DNA of 13,983 nucleotides from Parcubacteria group bacterium (GTDB lineage Bacteria > Patescibacteriota > Minisyncoccia > UBA6257 > JACRHW01), in contig JACRHX010000011.1 in assembly GCA_016211955.1 (NCBI GenBank), positions 1 through 13,983 on the forward strand, in the 5' to 3' direction. This document shows, in pieces, positions 5,330 through 13,146 of this stretch. Below the pieces are notes generated by a model, which saw only the letters and a program-made list of their open reading frames with translations, did not search any database and had not been told where the DNA came from. Made by a program: the position numbers and the translations under genes. How positions within the stretch are numbered: the stretch's first letter is position 1; every line of letters starts with the position of its first letter.

Positions 5330-7228
5330 TTATTCCACGGTTGCTCGGAGGCGGCGGACGCCGGCGCTTGAGGCTTCTTCTTTGAGAATTTTAAACTTCC
5401 CTACTTCTCCTGTGTGGGTAACGTGTGGCCCTCCACAGAATTCCTTGCTGTAGGCATCTTCGAGGGTGTTTCCTGCAAAATATACTTTTACGGTTTCTGG
5501 ATATTTTTCTCCAAAAAAGAAGAGTGCACCTGTTTTTTCAGCTTCCTCTTTTTTCATCTCTTTGTGTTGCATCGGGAGATCTTTGTTTACTATTTCATTA
5601 ACTCTATTTTCTACTTTTTTTATTTCTTCTTGGGTCACCTTTCGATCAAAAGAAAAATCGAAACGTGTTCTCTCTGGTGTAATGTCGGATCCCATTTGAT
5701 GCACCGAATTCCCCAACACATCACGCAGCGCCTGTTGCATGAGATGTGTTGCCGTATGAAGCCGAGTAACTTTCTGAACCTCTTCGGGCGTACTTGCTTT
5801 AAGTTCTCCAGTATCAAGGATAAGACCATGTCCTCCAAATTTCTTTTCTTGTCCCGCTTTTGAAATCTCTTTGTGACGCTCTATTTCTTCTTGAAATTTG
5901 ATACGATCAACAGTTTTTCCTGCATGCTTGGCAAGTTCTTCGGTAAGTTCAATGGGAAAGCCATGGGTTGCAAGAAGCGCGAAGGCATCTTCTCCAGAAA
6001 TGGTATGGTTGTCCCTCGCGATGTTTTCGAATGTTTTTATACCGTTGTGATATGTCTTTTCGAAGGCAGACTGTTCTTTTGTAAAAACTTCTTTAATAAG
6101 ATTTTTATTTGTAACAAGTTCGGGGTATACATCGGCGTATGACGCAATAAGCGTATCGATGGTGGTACTAAGGAATCCCTGTGGAAGGCCGATAAGATAT
6201 TGTCCGTGAGTTACGGCTCGGCGAATAAGACGGCGTAGGAGATAACCCCGCTCTTTATTTGAAGGGATTACTCCATCGCTAATCAAAAAAATGCTTGCAC
6301 GTACGTGATCAGCTACAATACGCTCCGAATGAATATTAGAAGTTTTTGCCTCTTTGCGTATGGCATCAATAAGCGGTTTTAAAATATCAGTGTTAAAAAT
6401 ATCAGGGTCGTCTTGTGATGCTGCGGTTATTCTCTCTAGCCCCCCGCCAAAGTCCACGTTTTGTTGCGCAAGTTTGGAAAAGGTGCCATCTTCGTTTTTT
6501 ATATACTCCATGAAGACGGAATTTCCGATCTCCATGAAACGCCCGCAATCACAGTTAGGGTGACAATGTACGCCAAACGATGGGTTGTGTTCTACAGATG
6601 TAAATTCATAAAAGACTTCGGAATCGGGCCCTCCAGGCTCGTGTGCAGGCATTTTGGCGGGGATCCCTGCCCTACTCCACCAATTTTTCTTAGCATTATA
6701 GTAAAAAATACGCCCCCCCCGCATACCCACTTCTCCACCACGTGCTTCGGTAACAAGCTCAACCACCTTCGCCTCGATTTCCACACCCTTAAAAAGTTCC
6801 TGCCAAATACTTACTGATTCTGTGTCGCGAGGAATGTTGTTTTCTTCATCGCCATCAAAAACAGTTACATAAAGCTTGTTTGGATCAAGTTTTACTTCAT
6901 TCGTTAAAAATTCAAAGAACCAACGCAACTGTTCTTGTTTAAAGTAATCCCCCAACGACCAATTTCCAAGCATTTCAAAAAAGGTGGTATGACGATTGTC
7001 TCCCACTTCGTCAATGTCTTCGGCTCGAAAACTTTTTTGTGAATTCGTAAGACGTTGCCCTCCAGAGTGTTTCTCGCCTAACAAATACTTAATGAGAGGC
7101 TGCATTCCGGACCCAGTAAAAAGCGTTGTAACATCACCGCTTGGGATAAGTGAAGATGAAGGGATTTGGACATGCCCCCTTTCTTTAAAAAAATTAATAA
7201 ATTTTTCTCGAATATCGTGAGATGTCAT
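5330..7228 (-). CDS. alaS: Alanyl-tRNA synthetase, minimal form (632 aa)
   Basis: This enzyme charges tRNA-Ala. Class II motifs are intact: MQPLIKYLLGEKH (motif 1 region), KSFRAEDIDEVGDNRHTTFF with R68 (motif 2) and GGGLERI at 261-267 (motif 3). CHPNCDCGRFMEIGN (222-236) replaces the more usual EIWN form. The editing zinc site is present as HTATH (491-495) with C598 and H602, in CGGPH instead of CGGTH. Two parts found in E. coli AlaS (876 aa) are missing: the roughly 100-residue beta-barrel before HTATH, reduced to about 40 residues here, and the whole C-terminal C-Ala domain, since the protein ends with SSAGVRRLRATVE. Short AlaS forms are known in CPR bacteria. The start has no SD and lies in an inverted-repeat arm. 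A run of eight C at 6713-6720 is an indel-prone spot, but the frame is intact. Confidence 0.96.
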   Translation of the reverse strand: MTSHDIREKFINFFKERGHVQIPSSSLIPSGDVTTLFTGSGMQPLIKYLLGEKHSGGQRLTNSQKSFRAEDIDEVGDNRHTTFFEMLGNWSLGDYFKQEQLRWFFEFLTNEVKLDPNKLYVTVFDGDEENNIPRDTESVSIWQELFKGVEIEAKVVELVTEARGGEVGMRGGRIFYYNAKKNWWSRAGIPAKMPAHEPGGPDSEVFYEFTSVEHNPSFGVHCHPNCDCGRFMEIGNSVFMEYIKNEDGTFSKLAQQNVDFGGGLERITAASQDDPDIFNTDILKPLIDAIRKEAKTSNIHSERIVADHVRASIFLISDGVIPSNKERGYLLRRLIRRAVTHGQYLIGLPQGFLSTTIDTLIASYADVYPELVTNKNLIKEVFTKEQSAFEKTYHNGIKTFENIARDNHTISGEDAFALLATHGFPIELTEELAKHAGKTVDRIKFQEEIERHKEISKAGQEKKFGGHGLILDTGELKASTPEEVQKVTRLHTATHLMQQALRDVLGNSVHQMGSDITPERTRFDFSFDRKVTQEEIKKVENRVNEIVNKDLPMQHKEMKKEEAEKTGALFFFGEKYPETVKVYFAGNTLEDAYSKEFCGGPHVTHTGEVGKFKILKEEASSAGVRRLRATVE

Positions 7229-7365
7229 ACCCGGTAGTAGAAAGTCGACTTTTCGCCGAAAGCGAATACATCAATTCTTTTTGTTAGTATCGTCATAATA
7301 TTACTATATAAATTATATTTTGTAATAAAATTATGTATTCTGTCGACTTTTCACTACGGGGCATA
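7226..7365. repeat. Inverted-arm hairpin element, copy 2
   Basis: Arms 7226-7249 and 7342-7365 match as inverted repeats at 20 of 24 positions around a 92-base, very AT-rich centre. The left arm includes the alaS start codon (7226-7228) at the same position as the start codon in copy 1. The right arm lies inside the 3' end of murJ and encodes its residues 443-449. An AAAGTCGACTTT palindrome (7241-7252) marks the inner end of the left arm. In the leftward mRNA the two arms could pair and enclose the alaS start codon. Confidence 0.75.
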
Positions 7366-8689
7366 GCCGTTTTAGTTTATGTAGGATAAGCGCGCTAAGT
7401 AAAATCACATCACACCAGATCGCTAAAGAAAGTGCTAGAGCAATTCCATTTATTCCATAGCGCGCGAGAAGTATTGGCCCCAAAAAGAAGTAGATAGAAG
7501 TATTAAGAATGCTCGCGAGAAGAGGCAAGGTTGTATTTTGAACAATAAAACTTATTCGTATGAGATAAGGAAGAAGAGAATTTGCAACAATACCAATGCT
7601 TAGGAAAAAGAGGATTTGAGCTATTTTTTGTGTAGATTCCTGTGTTAACGCGCCATGTTGCAGAATATATCTTACAATGGGAGTGGCAAAAAAGGCAAAT
7701 AATAAAAAGAGGGCGGATGAGGAGATTAAAATAGCCCGAAAAGTATGCAAAAAGAGACGTATAAATTCCTTTGAAGACGTATTAAAATATCGCGCAAGTA
7801 CGGGATAGCTCGCCGTGATAATCGAAGTTACTATAAGATTGATAGGATATGTATAGATGTCGAACGCCAAATTGAAAATGGTGATCGATCCTGTGTCAAG
7901 ATGAGATAAAAAGCGTAGTGTGAGAATGATATTTGCCTGAACAAGAAGCACATTGATAAATCGAGGAAGCACCAATCGTGCGATATCTATCGCCTCTTTA
8001 AGCGAAAGAAGCCGTAGCTTGTGACGGAACCCCGACCAAATTAGTACTAATGCTTGAAGGAAGAGGTGTAAACATGCACCCATAAGTACGCCAAAAACCA
8101 CCCCCTCAATTCCAAACCGTGGAGAGAGTACGACGATACCCAAAATAATACTTAGGTTGTAAAGAATGGGTGTGTAGCTCGTGATAAAAAATTTACCAAA
8201 AGATTGTAGCGCTCCAGAAATAATACTTGAAACACCAAGAAGGATAGGTTGTATAAGTAACAATCGAGCGAGATAAATTGCAAGAGTTGTTTTTTCTGAC
8301 CCAAAACCCGGCACAAGATAGTGCATCAATATTGGCATTTGCCAAAAGAGAATACATGCGAGAAGAGAGCCAAACAGTAAATAGCCATTAATAATTTTTG
8401 TTGTGAAATCCCATGCTTTTTCCCGCGATTCATTGAGATACTTTGAAAAGTGAGGAATAAAAATTGATGAAAGCGCGCCGGTAATAATAAGCACAAAGAT
8501 GAGATCGGGAATACGAAAAGCTGCAAAATATACATCCAAATCATGAGAAGCTCCAAAAAAGGAAGCCAGCAAAGTATTTCTTAGAAGAGAGAGAATGCCA
8601 TTTATAAAAACACCGATACCAACGATAACAGCGGAGGCGTGAACGCGTTCGGATTCAAAGCTTAGAAGTTTTCTTATAAACGATATCAT
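7331..8689 (-). CDS. murJ: MurJ/MviN-family lipid-linked glycan flippase
   Basis: This is a polytopic MOP-superfamily protein (452 aa, about 12-14 hydrophobic helices) expected to flip a lipid-linked sugar precursor across the membrane, classically lipid II. The N-terminus shows the family pattern: LLRNTLLASFFGASHDLDVYF, FRIPDL, GALSSIFIPHFSKY. R37 and D52 match E. coli R24 and D39. However, positions matching E. coli R18, R52 and E57 are G31, F65 and T70, so part of the charged cavity is changed. The gene lies 5 bases after the DUF4012 reading frame and behind three glycan-assembly genes, so its cargo could be the locus glycan rather than lipid II (a Wzx-like role). Residues 443-449 are encoded by a repeat arm. 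It has no SD. The family is sure; the substrate is not. Confidence 0.9.
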   Translation of the reverse strand: MISFIRKLLSFESERVHASAVIVGIGVFINGILSLLRNTLLASFFGASHDLDVYFAAFRIPDLIFVLIITGALSSIFIPHFSKYLNESREKAWDFTTKIINGYLLFGSLLACILFWQMPILMHYLVPGFGSEKTTLAIYLARLLLIQPILLGVSSIISGALQSFGKFFITSYTPILYNLSIILGIVVLSPRFGIEGVVFGVLMGACLHLFLQALVLIWSGFRHKLRLLSLKEAIDIARLVLPRFINVLLVQANIILTLRFLSHLDTGSITIFNLAFDIYTYPINLIVTSIITASYPVLARYFNTSSKEFIRLFLHTFRAILISSSALFLLFAFFATPIVRYILQHGALTQESTQKIAQILFFLSIGIVANSLLPYLIRISFIVQNTTLPLLASILNTSIYFFLGPILLARYGINGIALALSLAIWCDVILLSALILHKLKRLCPVVKSRQNT

Positions 8690-8694
8690 GATTG

Positions 8695-9183
8695 TTATTC
8701 TGTTCTTGGAACAATAGTTAATTTTATCTCGTACGATTTTGGATCGGTTGAAAAGTGAATGTGATAATCTTCTTGGAAAGTTTCCTTAAACATATACCCT
8801 TCTGGCGCCTGAATAGAAATATCAACAATACTGTTAATCCCTGATTGTTTTTGGAAAATAAATCGATACAGGGCGCCCTCAGCAGGATAATCATAGGAAG
8901 CAAGAAACCTTGTTCTATATTCAAGTGAAAAAACATGTTGTTGCCCAGCAACTGTGTTAAACCATCCCGCAAAAACCCTTTTTCCCTCAGCCTCATATTC
9001 CTCAATACCCGATATTCCATCAGCAATTTTTGATGTTGTTTCTATGGAGGCAAGAAGCGTATCATTCCTTGCCTTTTTATTTTTGCTTGGATAGGTTATC
9101 CATGTCGTACCCTTTGTACGAATAAGTTCGGCACTTAAGGGAAGATATGTCCTTATATAATCCTTATTTGTGCTACGCCACAA
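8695..9183 (-). CDS. C-terminal part of the DUF4012 protein, separated by an in-frame TAG
   Basis: This frame is the direct in-frame continuation of the DUF4012 gene: after TAG at 9211-9213 the codons from 9210 on read HTGTKAPLSLWRSTNKDYIRTYLPLSAELI, in pieces typical of the end of DUF4012 proteins. The first possible start inside it is TTG at 9183, with no SD, so an independent gene is unlikely. The fragment (162 aa from TTG, 171 from the stop) is beta-rich, with WFNTVAGQQHVFSLEYRT and a last strand ending in TIVPRTE. It has kept an intact frame and sensible codons over 171 codons, so the stop is either recent or tolerated. It ends 5 bases before murJ. Possible explanations are a nonsense mutation, readthrough, or a base error in the assembly. 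Confidence 0.75.
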   Translation of the reverse strand: MWRSTNKDYIRTYLPLSAELIRTKGTTWITYPSKNKKARNDTLLASIETTSKIADGISGIEEYEAEGKRVFAGWFNTVAGQQHVFSLEYRTRFLASYDYPAEGALYRFIFQKQSGINSIVDISIQAPEGYMFKETFQEDYHIHFSTDPKSYEIKLTIVPRTE

Positions 9184-9210
9184 TGAAAGAGGCGCTTTCG
9201 TTCCGGTATG

Positions 9211-9213
9211 CTA
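9211..9213 (-). other. In-frame TAG inside the DUF4012 gene
   Basis: A single TAG separates 552 upstream codons from 171 downstream codons in the same frame, with no frameshift. Without it the protein would be 724 residues. TAG ends two other genes in the window normally, so a general TAG reassignment is not supported. Confidence 0.85.
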
Positions 9214-10869
9214 TCTTTTGACAGTAAGGTTGTGTAGCACAACCCCATCATCCTTGATCTTAAGATGAGCATTTATTTTTTGTGTCATTACATAATCACT
9301 TTTTCCTCCCGCAACATTTGAATTTACAAAAGCAAAATAATCCTCAAGACCGCTCGTTTCAATAATATGTCCATCATATCCAAGATCGTGTGTTATCTCA
9401 CGAATATGAGAAAAGGATGGATTAAAAATAGCTACCTGTATCTCCTTGTTATTAAACATGGATTTAATAATAGCGACAATAGTCCTTTTATCCTCTATGT
9501 TACTTATCTTATCTAAAAATCTTGGAATAAATATCTTAAGAATTCTTTTTGGATCTCCAAAGTCTGATCTGTCTGATCCGTATTCAATCGCATACTGTAC
9601 TTTTTCTACAAAATTTTTATTCGTAATATCGATACTATATTCCGGCATCGGAATTGGCCCTGTAAGTGTTAACAGTTCCTCAACAAATGTTGTGTTTACA
9701 GCAAGAATCGCATCTATGCGAATGTTTTTTTCGGCAATAATACGTGATTGTTCGAAAAACTCCCTCCCCTTTTTTGCCGATGTTACAAAATCAAAAAACC
9801 AATTTGCGTCTCGTGTCCCCCAACGAGGAGTAATACGAAGAAGTTGTTTGGGCGGATTAATGATGTCGGGAAGTTGTCCGTCAAGATCATAGATATTTCT
9901 AATATCCATTGAAATAACCTTCCCCTTATTTACCTCAAGAAGCATGTAACTTCCCCAAAAACCACCCGTCGCGCGTATTTCAGAAGGATTTTGAAAAACA
10001 ATTAGATAATGTTTTGGTATCCCATCTCCCCCCAATGCGCTTGTAAGATCTGCTAGATAATTTCGACTGTCATTAAGTTCATTCTGTATTGAAAAATATT
10101 GATTTTTTAATACAGTAGACCGCTCATTCATACCAGGCAATAAAGACAAATTAGCAAGACTTCCTATTATTTTTGGTATGGTGCGAGAAATAAGTTCTAT
10201 TTTTTTATCAACATTTTTTATTTTAACAAGATCTATTCCACGACCAAAGGCGTCAGAGAGACCCTGGTTTGTTATCTTTTCCATATCATTTGCTACATCA
10301 AGCGAGGATTTTAATATCACGTTGAGGTTTTTTGTAAGCGTGAATGGCGGGGCATAAATTGCTTTAAAAAAGGAAGCCTTACCCATAGATGCCTCAAGCA
10401 TCGAAAGAGACGATTGAGCGCTTTTCAGTCGTTCTTTTCCTTCTGAAAAGTTAAGGTTTTTAAAACTGGCAATACCTTCTCCTGTGTTGTGATATACTTC
10501 TTTGCCAAGAAACTGCAGATGACTATAGTTATCAAAAATAAATATCTTGAAAAGGATGAGAAAAAGAACTGTCATACAAACAAATCCAACCACACTTCTT
10601 TTTAGAATATTTCCAAAAAGAAATGACTGACGATTGATGTGTATTTTTTTCGAATGGTTTTTTGTTTGAAAAAGAGTGCGCGGACCTATGTATTTTCGAA
10701 AGACATTTTGGGTTGGGTTCGTAACATAATCGATTTTAAATTTTACTATTTTTGGTGGAGCAAGATTTATGATGGGAATTACCCTATTAACCCATTCCGA
10801 ATCTAAAGACCCATTTTTCATGGGTCTAACATCAAAAAGCAGTTTTAAGATAAAACTTTTTTTAGACAC
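9211..10869 (-). CDS. DUF4012-domain membrane protein (N-terminal part before in-frame TAG)
   Basis: The first 90 residues are basic and cytoplasmic. Residues 91-112 form one transmembrane helix, followed by a helical region (about 115-275) and the DUF4012 core with YLIVFQNPSEIRATGGFWGSY (288-308), DIRNIYDLDGQLPD and RWGTRDANWFFDF. The large domain is therefore expected outside the membrane. DUF4012 proteins often sit in polysaccharide clusters of CPR bacteria and Actinobacteria; their activity is not established to my knowledge. Here the gene is flanked by two glycosyltransferases and a flippase, which suggests a role in assembling, anchoring or processing the exported glycan. The start is GTG, 9 bases after the upstream GT4 stop, without SD. 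The frame stops at TAG although the family's C-terminal segment follows in frame. Confidence 0.85.
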   Translation of the reverse strand: MSKKSFILKLLFDVRPMKNGSLDSEWVNRVIPIINLAPPKIVKFKIDYVTNPTQNVFRKYIGPRTLFQTKNHSKKIHINRQSFLFGNILKRSVVGFVCMTVLFLILFKIFIFDNYSHLQFLGKEVYHNTGEGIASFKNLNFSEGKERLKSAQSSLSMLEASMGKASFFKAIYAPPFTLTKNLNVILKSSLDVANDMEKITNQGLSDAFGRGIDLVKIKNVDKKIELISRTIPKIIGSLANLSLLPGMNERSTVLKNQYFSIQNELNDSRNYLADLTSALGGDGIPKHYLIVFQNPSEIRATGGFWGSYMLLEVNKGKVISMDIRNIYDLDGQLPDIINPPKQLLRITPRWGTRDANWFFDFVTSAKKGREFFEQSRIIAEKNIRIDAILAVNTTFVEELLTLTGPIPMPEYSIDITNKNFVEKVQYAIEYGSDRSDFGDPKRILKIFIPRFLDKISNIEDKRTIVAIIKSMFNNKEIQVAIFNPSFSHIREITHDLGYDGHIIETSGLEDYFAFVNSNVAGGKSDYVMTQKINAHLKIKDDGVVLHNLTVKR

Positions 10870-10878
10870 GATGTAGAC

Positions 10879-11994
10879 TTAATACAGAGAAGCGAAGAGT
10901 TTGATATAATGTTTTGCCGCATTGTCCCAATTAAATTGTACCGCATTTTCCCTCCCTTTTCTAATCAAGATGTTTCTTACTTTTTCTTCCCTCAGAGTGA
11001 TGCGTATTGCATCAGCAAGATCAAGTCTGTTGTAAGGATCTATAAGAAGTGCGGAGTCTCCTAATATTTCTGGAAGAGAAGATCTGTTTGATGCGATAAC
11101 TGGTACGTTTGAATATTGAGCCTCAAGGGGTTGGAACCCGAAACCCTCAAAAAAACTTGGGTAGACAAATACTTGAGCTGCCTGATAGAGTTTTGGACGA
11201 TCTTCCGAGGATACGCGCGTGAGAATAATTCTATCTTTGTATTTCGATGCATTGATCGTGCATAGACATTGTTCAAACAACCAACCCAAATTTCCCGCGA
11301 GAACAAGTGAGGTGTCGGGAAATTCGTCACATAACAATTCGAAAGCCTTGATAAGGGTGGTGATGTTTTTTCTTGGTTCGATGGTTCCTAAATAAAGGAT
11401 GTAGCGTTCCGGAAGCCCATGCGTCATTCTAAATTGTGCTAGTTCTTCTTTTTCGTGATGTTTTCCGAAAATTGGATTAATACCATGGTAAATTCGTTCT
11501 ATTTTTTCCTCAGGAATATCAAGAAGCGTGATAAGATCATTTTTAGTGCAGTTGGAGGGAACAACAATTTTATGCGCTTGTTTAATTTGTTTTTTAATCT
11601 CCATAAAATCAAGCCAGAAGCGGTGTTTGAGAGAAAAAAATTCAGGAAATCTTAGAAATGAAAGATCGTGCACGGTAAGTACTCTCCGTGCCGACTTAAG
11701 GGGGGTAAGAAGAAAATGTGGGCTAAAAAAAAGGTCACACGGTACGAGCTCGTCAATATAAGGGCGTGAAGCGAATTTAAAAGAAAGATCCAGAAATCTG
11801 TTTGGTGTCTTTCCGTAAACTACATTCTTATTTTTAAAAAAGGAATTCGAGAGAGGTGTCGCGCTGTTATAGTAAAAAGTGAAAACATCTTTCATATCAA
11901 ACATCGAGAGATGTTTTGCAAGTTCTAAGGTGTATTCCTCTACCCCAGTGATCCTGCCCGTTGAAAGCACCCTTATATCAAAACCTATCTTCAT
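10879..11994 (-). CDS. GT4-family glycosyltransferase, gene 1
   Basis: This GT-B fold transferase (371 aa) is expected to add a sugar from a nucleotide-sugar donor to a lipid-linked acceptor on the inner membrane face. The N-terminal acceptor half begins MKIGFDIRVL and includes GVEEYTLELA (17-26) and RVLTVHDLSF. The donor half has YLGTIEPRKN (201-210, with R208 and K209 as the likely phosphate-binding pair) and the E-x7-E motif FEGFGFQPLEA with E283 and E291. Acceptor and donor sugar cannot be read from the sequence. The ATG overlaps the preceding GT4 gene by 17 bases, which suggests translational coupling, and the stop is 9 bases before the DUF4012 start. It has no strong SD. Confidence 0.92.
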   Translation of the reverse strand: MKIGFDIRVLSTGRITGVEEYTLELAKHLSMFDMKDVFTFYYNSATPLSNSFFKNKNVVYGKTPNRFLDLSFKFASRPYIDELVPCDLFFSPHFLLTPLKSARRVLTVHDLSFLRFPEFFSLKHRFWLDFMEIKKQIKQAHKIVVPSNCTKNDLITLLDIPEEKIERIYHGINPIFGKHHEKEELAQFRMTHGLPERYILYLGTIEPRKNITTLIKAFELLCDEFPDTSLVLAGNLGWLFEQCLCTINASKYKDRIILTRVSSEDRPKLYQAAQVFVYPSFFEGFGFQPLEAQYSNVPVIASNRSSLPEILGDSALLIDPYNRLDLADAIRITLREEKVRNILIRKGRENAVQFNWDNAAKHYIKLFASLY

Positions 11995-13081
11995 AAAAAC
12001 GTTTCATCGCATTATCTACAATAGAATGTACGCGTACTTTAAATTGTTCGGGAGAAAAACGAAGAGCAGAATCACAACACACATCTTTTTTAAAATCACT
12101 TTTTTCAAATATATGTATTGCTGATATCAGAGATTCTGTTGTTTGCTCTTCAAAAAAAAGACCATTTTTTCCTTCGTTAATAATTTCCTCTGGTCCGCCA
12201 CCTTTTTTGAATGCAATGACGGGTGTACCACAACTTAGCGCCTCAACTACTACAAGCCCAAAATCTTCTTGTTGTGGAAATATAAGAGCGCGCGCAGAAG
12301 AATAATAATCTCTAAGTACCTCATCTGATACCCTCCCCAAAAACTCTATATTGTCATGTGCCATCTCTTTAAGCCTTTTATATTCTGGCCCAGAGCCAAC
12401 TATTTTTAAAGGAAGTCCGAGAATATTAAAGGCGGAAATAATCAAATCAAAACGCTTATAGTGGAGCATTCTACCAACAGCAAGATAAAAATTTCCCTTT
12501 TTTTGTGTGGGATAAAAAAAATCTGTACGTGCAGGCGGATAAAGCACCCCCACATCTCTATTGTAATGAAGTTTTATTTTTTTAGCGATGTGCGCTGAAA
12601 CAGCATACATTTCATGCGGTAGCGCTGATGTGTAACGATCCCATTTACGTAAACTGGAGAGAATGGGTTTGATACCATGACGCAAGTGCTTAAAAAGTCC
12701 GTGCGTGTTTAGATACTCCTCCTCCCAAGCATAGCGGATGGGAGTATAACAATAATTGATATGTAAAATATTGGGATCAACACTAATCCCCTTCGCATAG
12801 CCACTCGAATCAGAAAAAACAACATCCACATCGCGCACACGAAGACTTTTTGCCGCTATGGGCATTAAAGGAATTGCCGCATGATGATAACGTGCTACGC
12901 CAGGGATGTATTGAAGAAAAGAGGTATGAATATCAGATTGACTAAATCGATTTTGCGTTCGCGTTTCGTCGTAAAAAAGGGTGTAAACAGGAGCTTTTGG
13001 AAATAAGGTAATAAGTTCTTCGAGTACACGCTCGCCTCCTCCAAGCTGGTTTAAATAATCATGTAAAATTGCAATACGCAT
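11978..13081 (-). CDS. GT4-family glycosyltransferase, gene 2
   Basis: This is a second retaining GT-B glycosyltransferase (367 aa), similar in type to WbaZ/mannosyltransferase-like proteins of O-antigen and capsule loci. It begins MRIAILHDYL, has the glycine loop GGGERV (14-19) and the HINYCYTPIRYAW segment (107-119) typical of this subgroup, then AVGRMLHYKRFD (201-212) and the E-x7-E motif EDFGLVVVE (E272, E280). It is only distantly related to its neighbour, so the two probably add different sugars. It ends with TGA inside the start of the next gene. The start lies 65 bases after the phosphoglycosyl transferase stop, with no SD; a run of six C precedes it on the coding strand. The sugar specificity is not readable. 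Confidence 0.92.
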   Translation of the reverse strand: MRIAILHDYLNQLGGGERVLEELITLFPKAPVYTLFYDETRTQNRFSQSDIHTSFLQYIPGVARYHHAAIPLMPIAAKSLRVRDVDVVFSDSSGYAKGISVDPNILHINYCYTPIRYAWEEEYLNTHGLFKHLRHGIKPILSSLRKWDRYTSALPHEMYAVSAHIAKKIKLHYNRDVGVLYPPARTDFFYPTQKKGNFYLAVGRMLHYKRFDLIISAFNILGLPLKIVGSGPEYKRLKEMAHDNIEFLGRVSDEVLRDYYSSARALIFPQQEDFGLVVVEALSCGTPVIAFKKGGGPEEIINEGKNGLFFEEQTTESLISAIHIFEKSDFKKDVCCDSALRFSPEQFKVRVHSIVDNAMKRFYEDRF

Positions 13082-13118
13082 GTCGTCGGGGGGATCTAAG
13101 GTTTTTCATAACCGTTTT

Positions 13119-13138
13119 TCTAGATACCAGATTCTAGA
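13119..13138 (-). other. Small stem-loop between sugar transferase and GT4
   Basis: TCTAGA at 13119-13124 and again at 13133-13138 can pair around an eight-base loop, followed on the coding strand by five A and no T-run. It lies in the 65-base gap between two otherwise closely packed genes. It is too weak to be a terminator; it could be an mRNA processing or stability site, or chance. Confidence 0.25.
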
Positions 13139-13146
13139 TTCTTGTT

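Noticed and set aside
5414..5863. Rightward 149-codon open frame inside alaS
   Set aside because: It is Phe- and Cys-rich as expected of an antisense shadow, has no SD, and lies over clearly conserved AlaS sequence.
786..7365. The two inverted-arm copies as CRISPR-like repeats
   Set aside because: They are inverted pairs more than 6 kb apart with no regular spacers and no cas genes.
8695..9183. Independent gene starting at TTG 9183
   Set aside because: It is in frame with, and completes, the upstream DUF4012 gene and has no SD; I list it as the separated C-terminal part instead.
9211..9213. Reassigned stop codon as a genome-wide alternative code
   Set aside because: TAG ends the FecR and cyclase genes, TGA ends one GT4 gene and TAA the others; no in-frame TGA occurs inside conserved genes, so neither TAG nor TGA (Gracilibacteria-type) recoding is supported.
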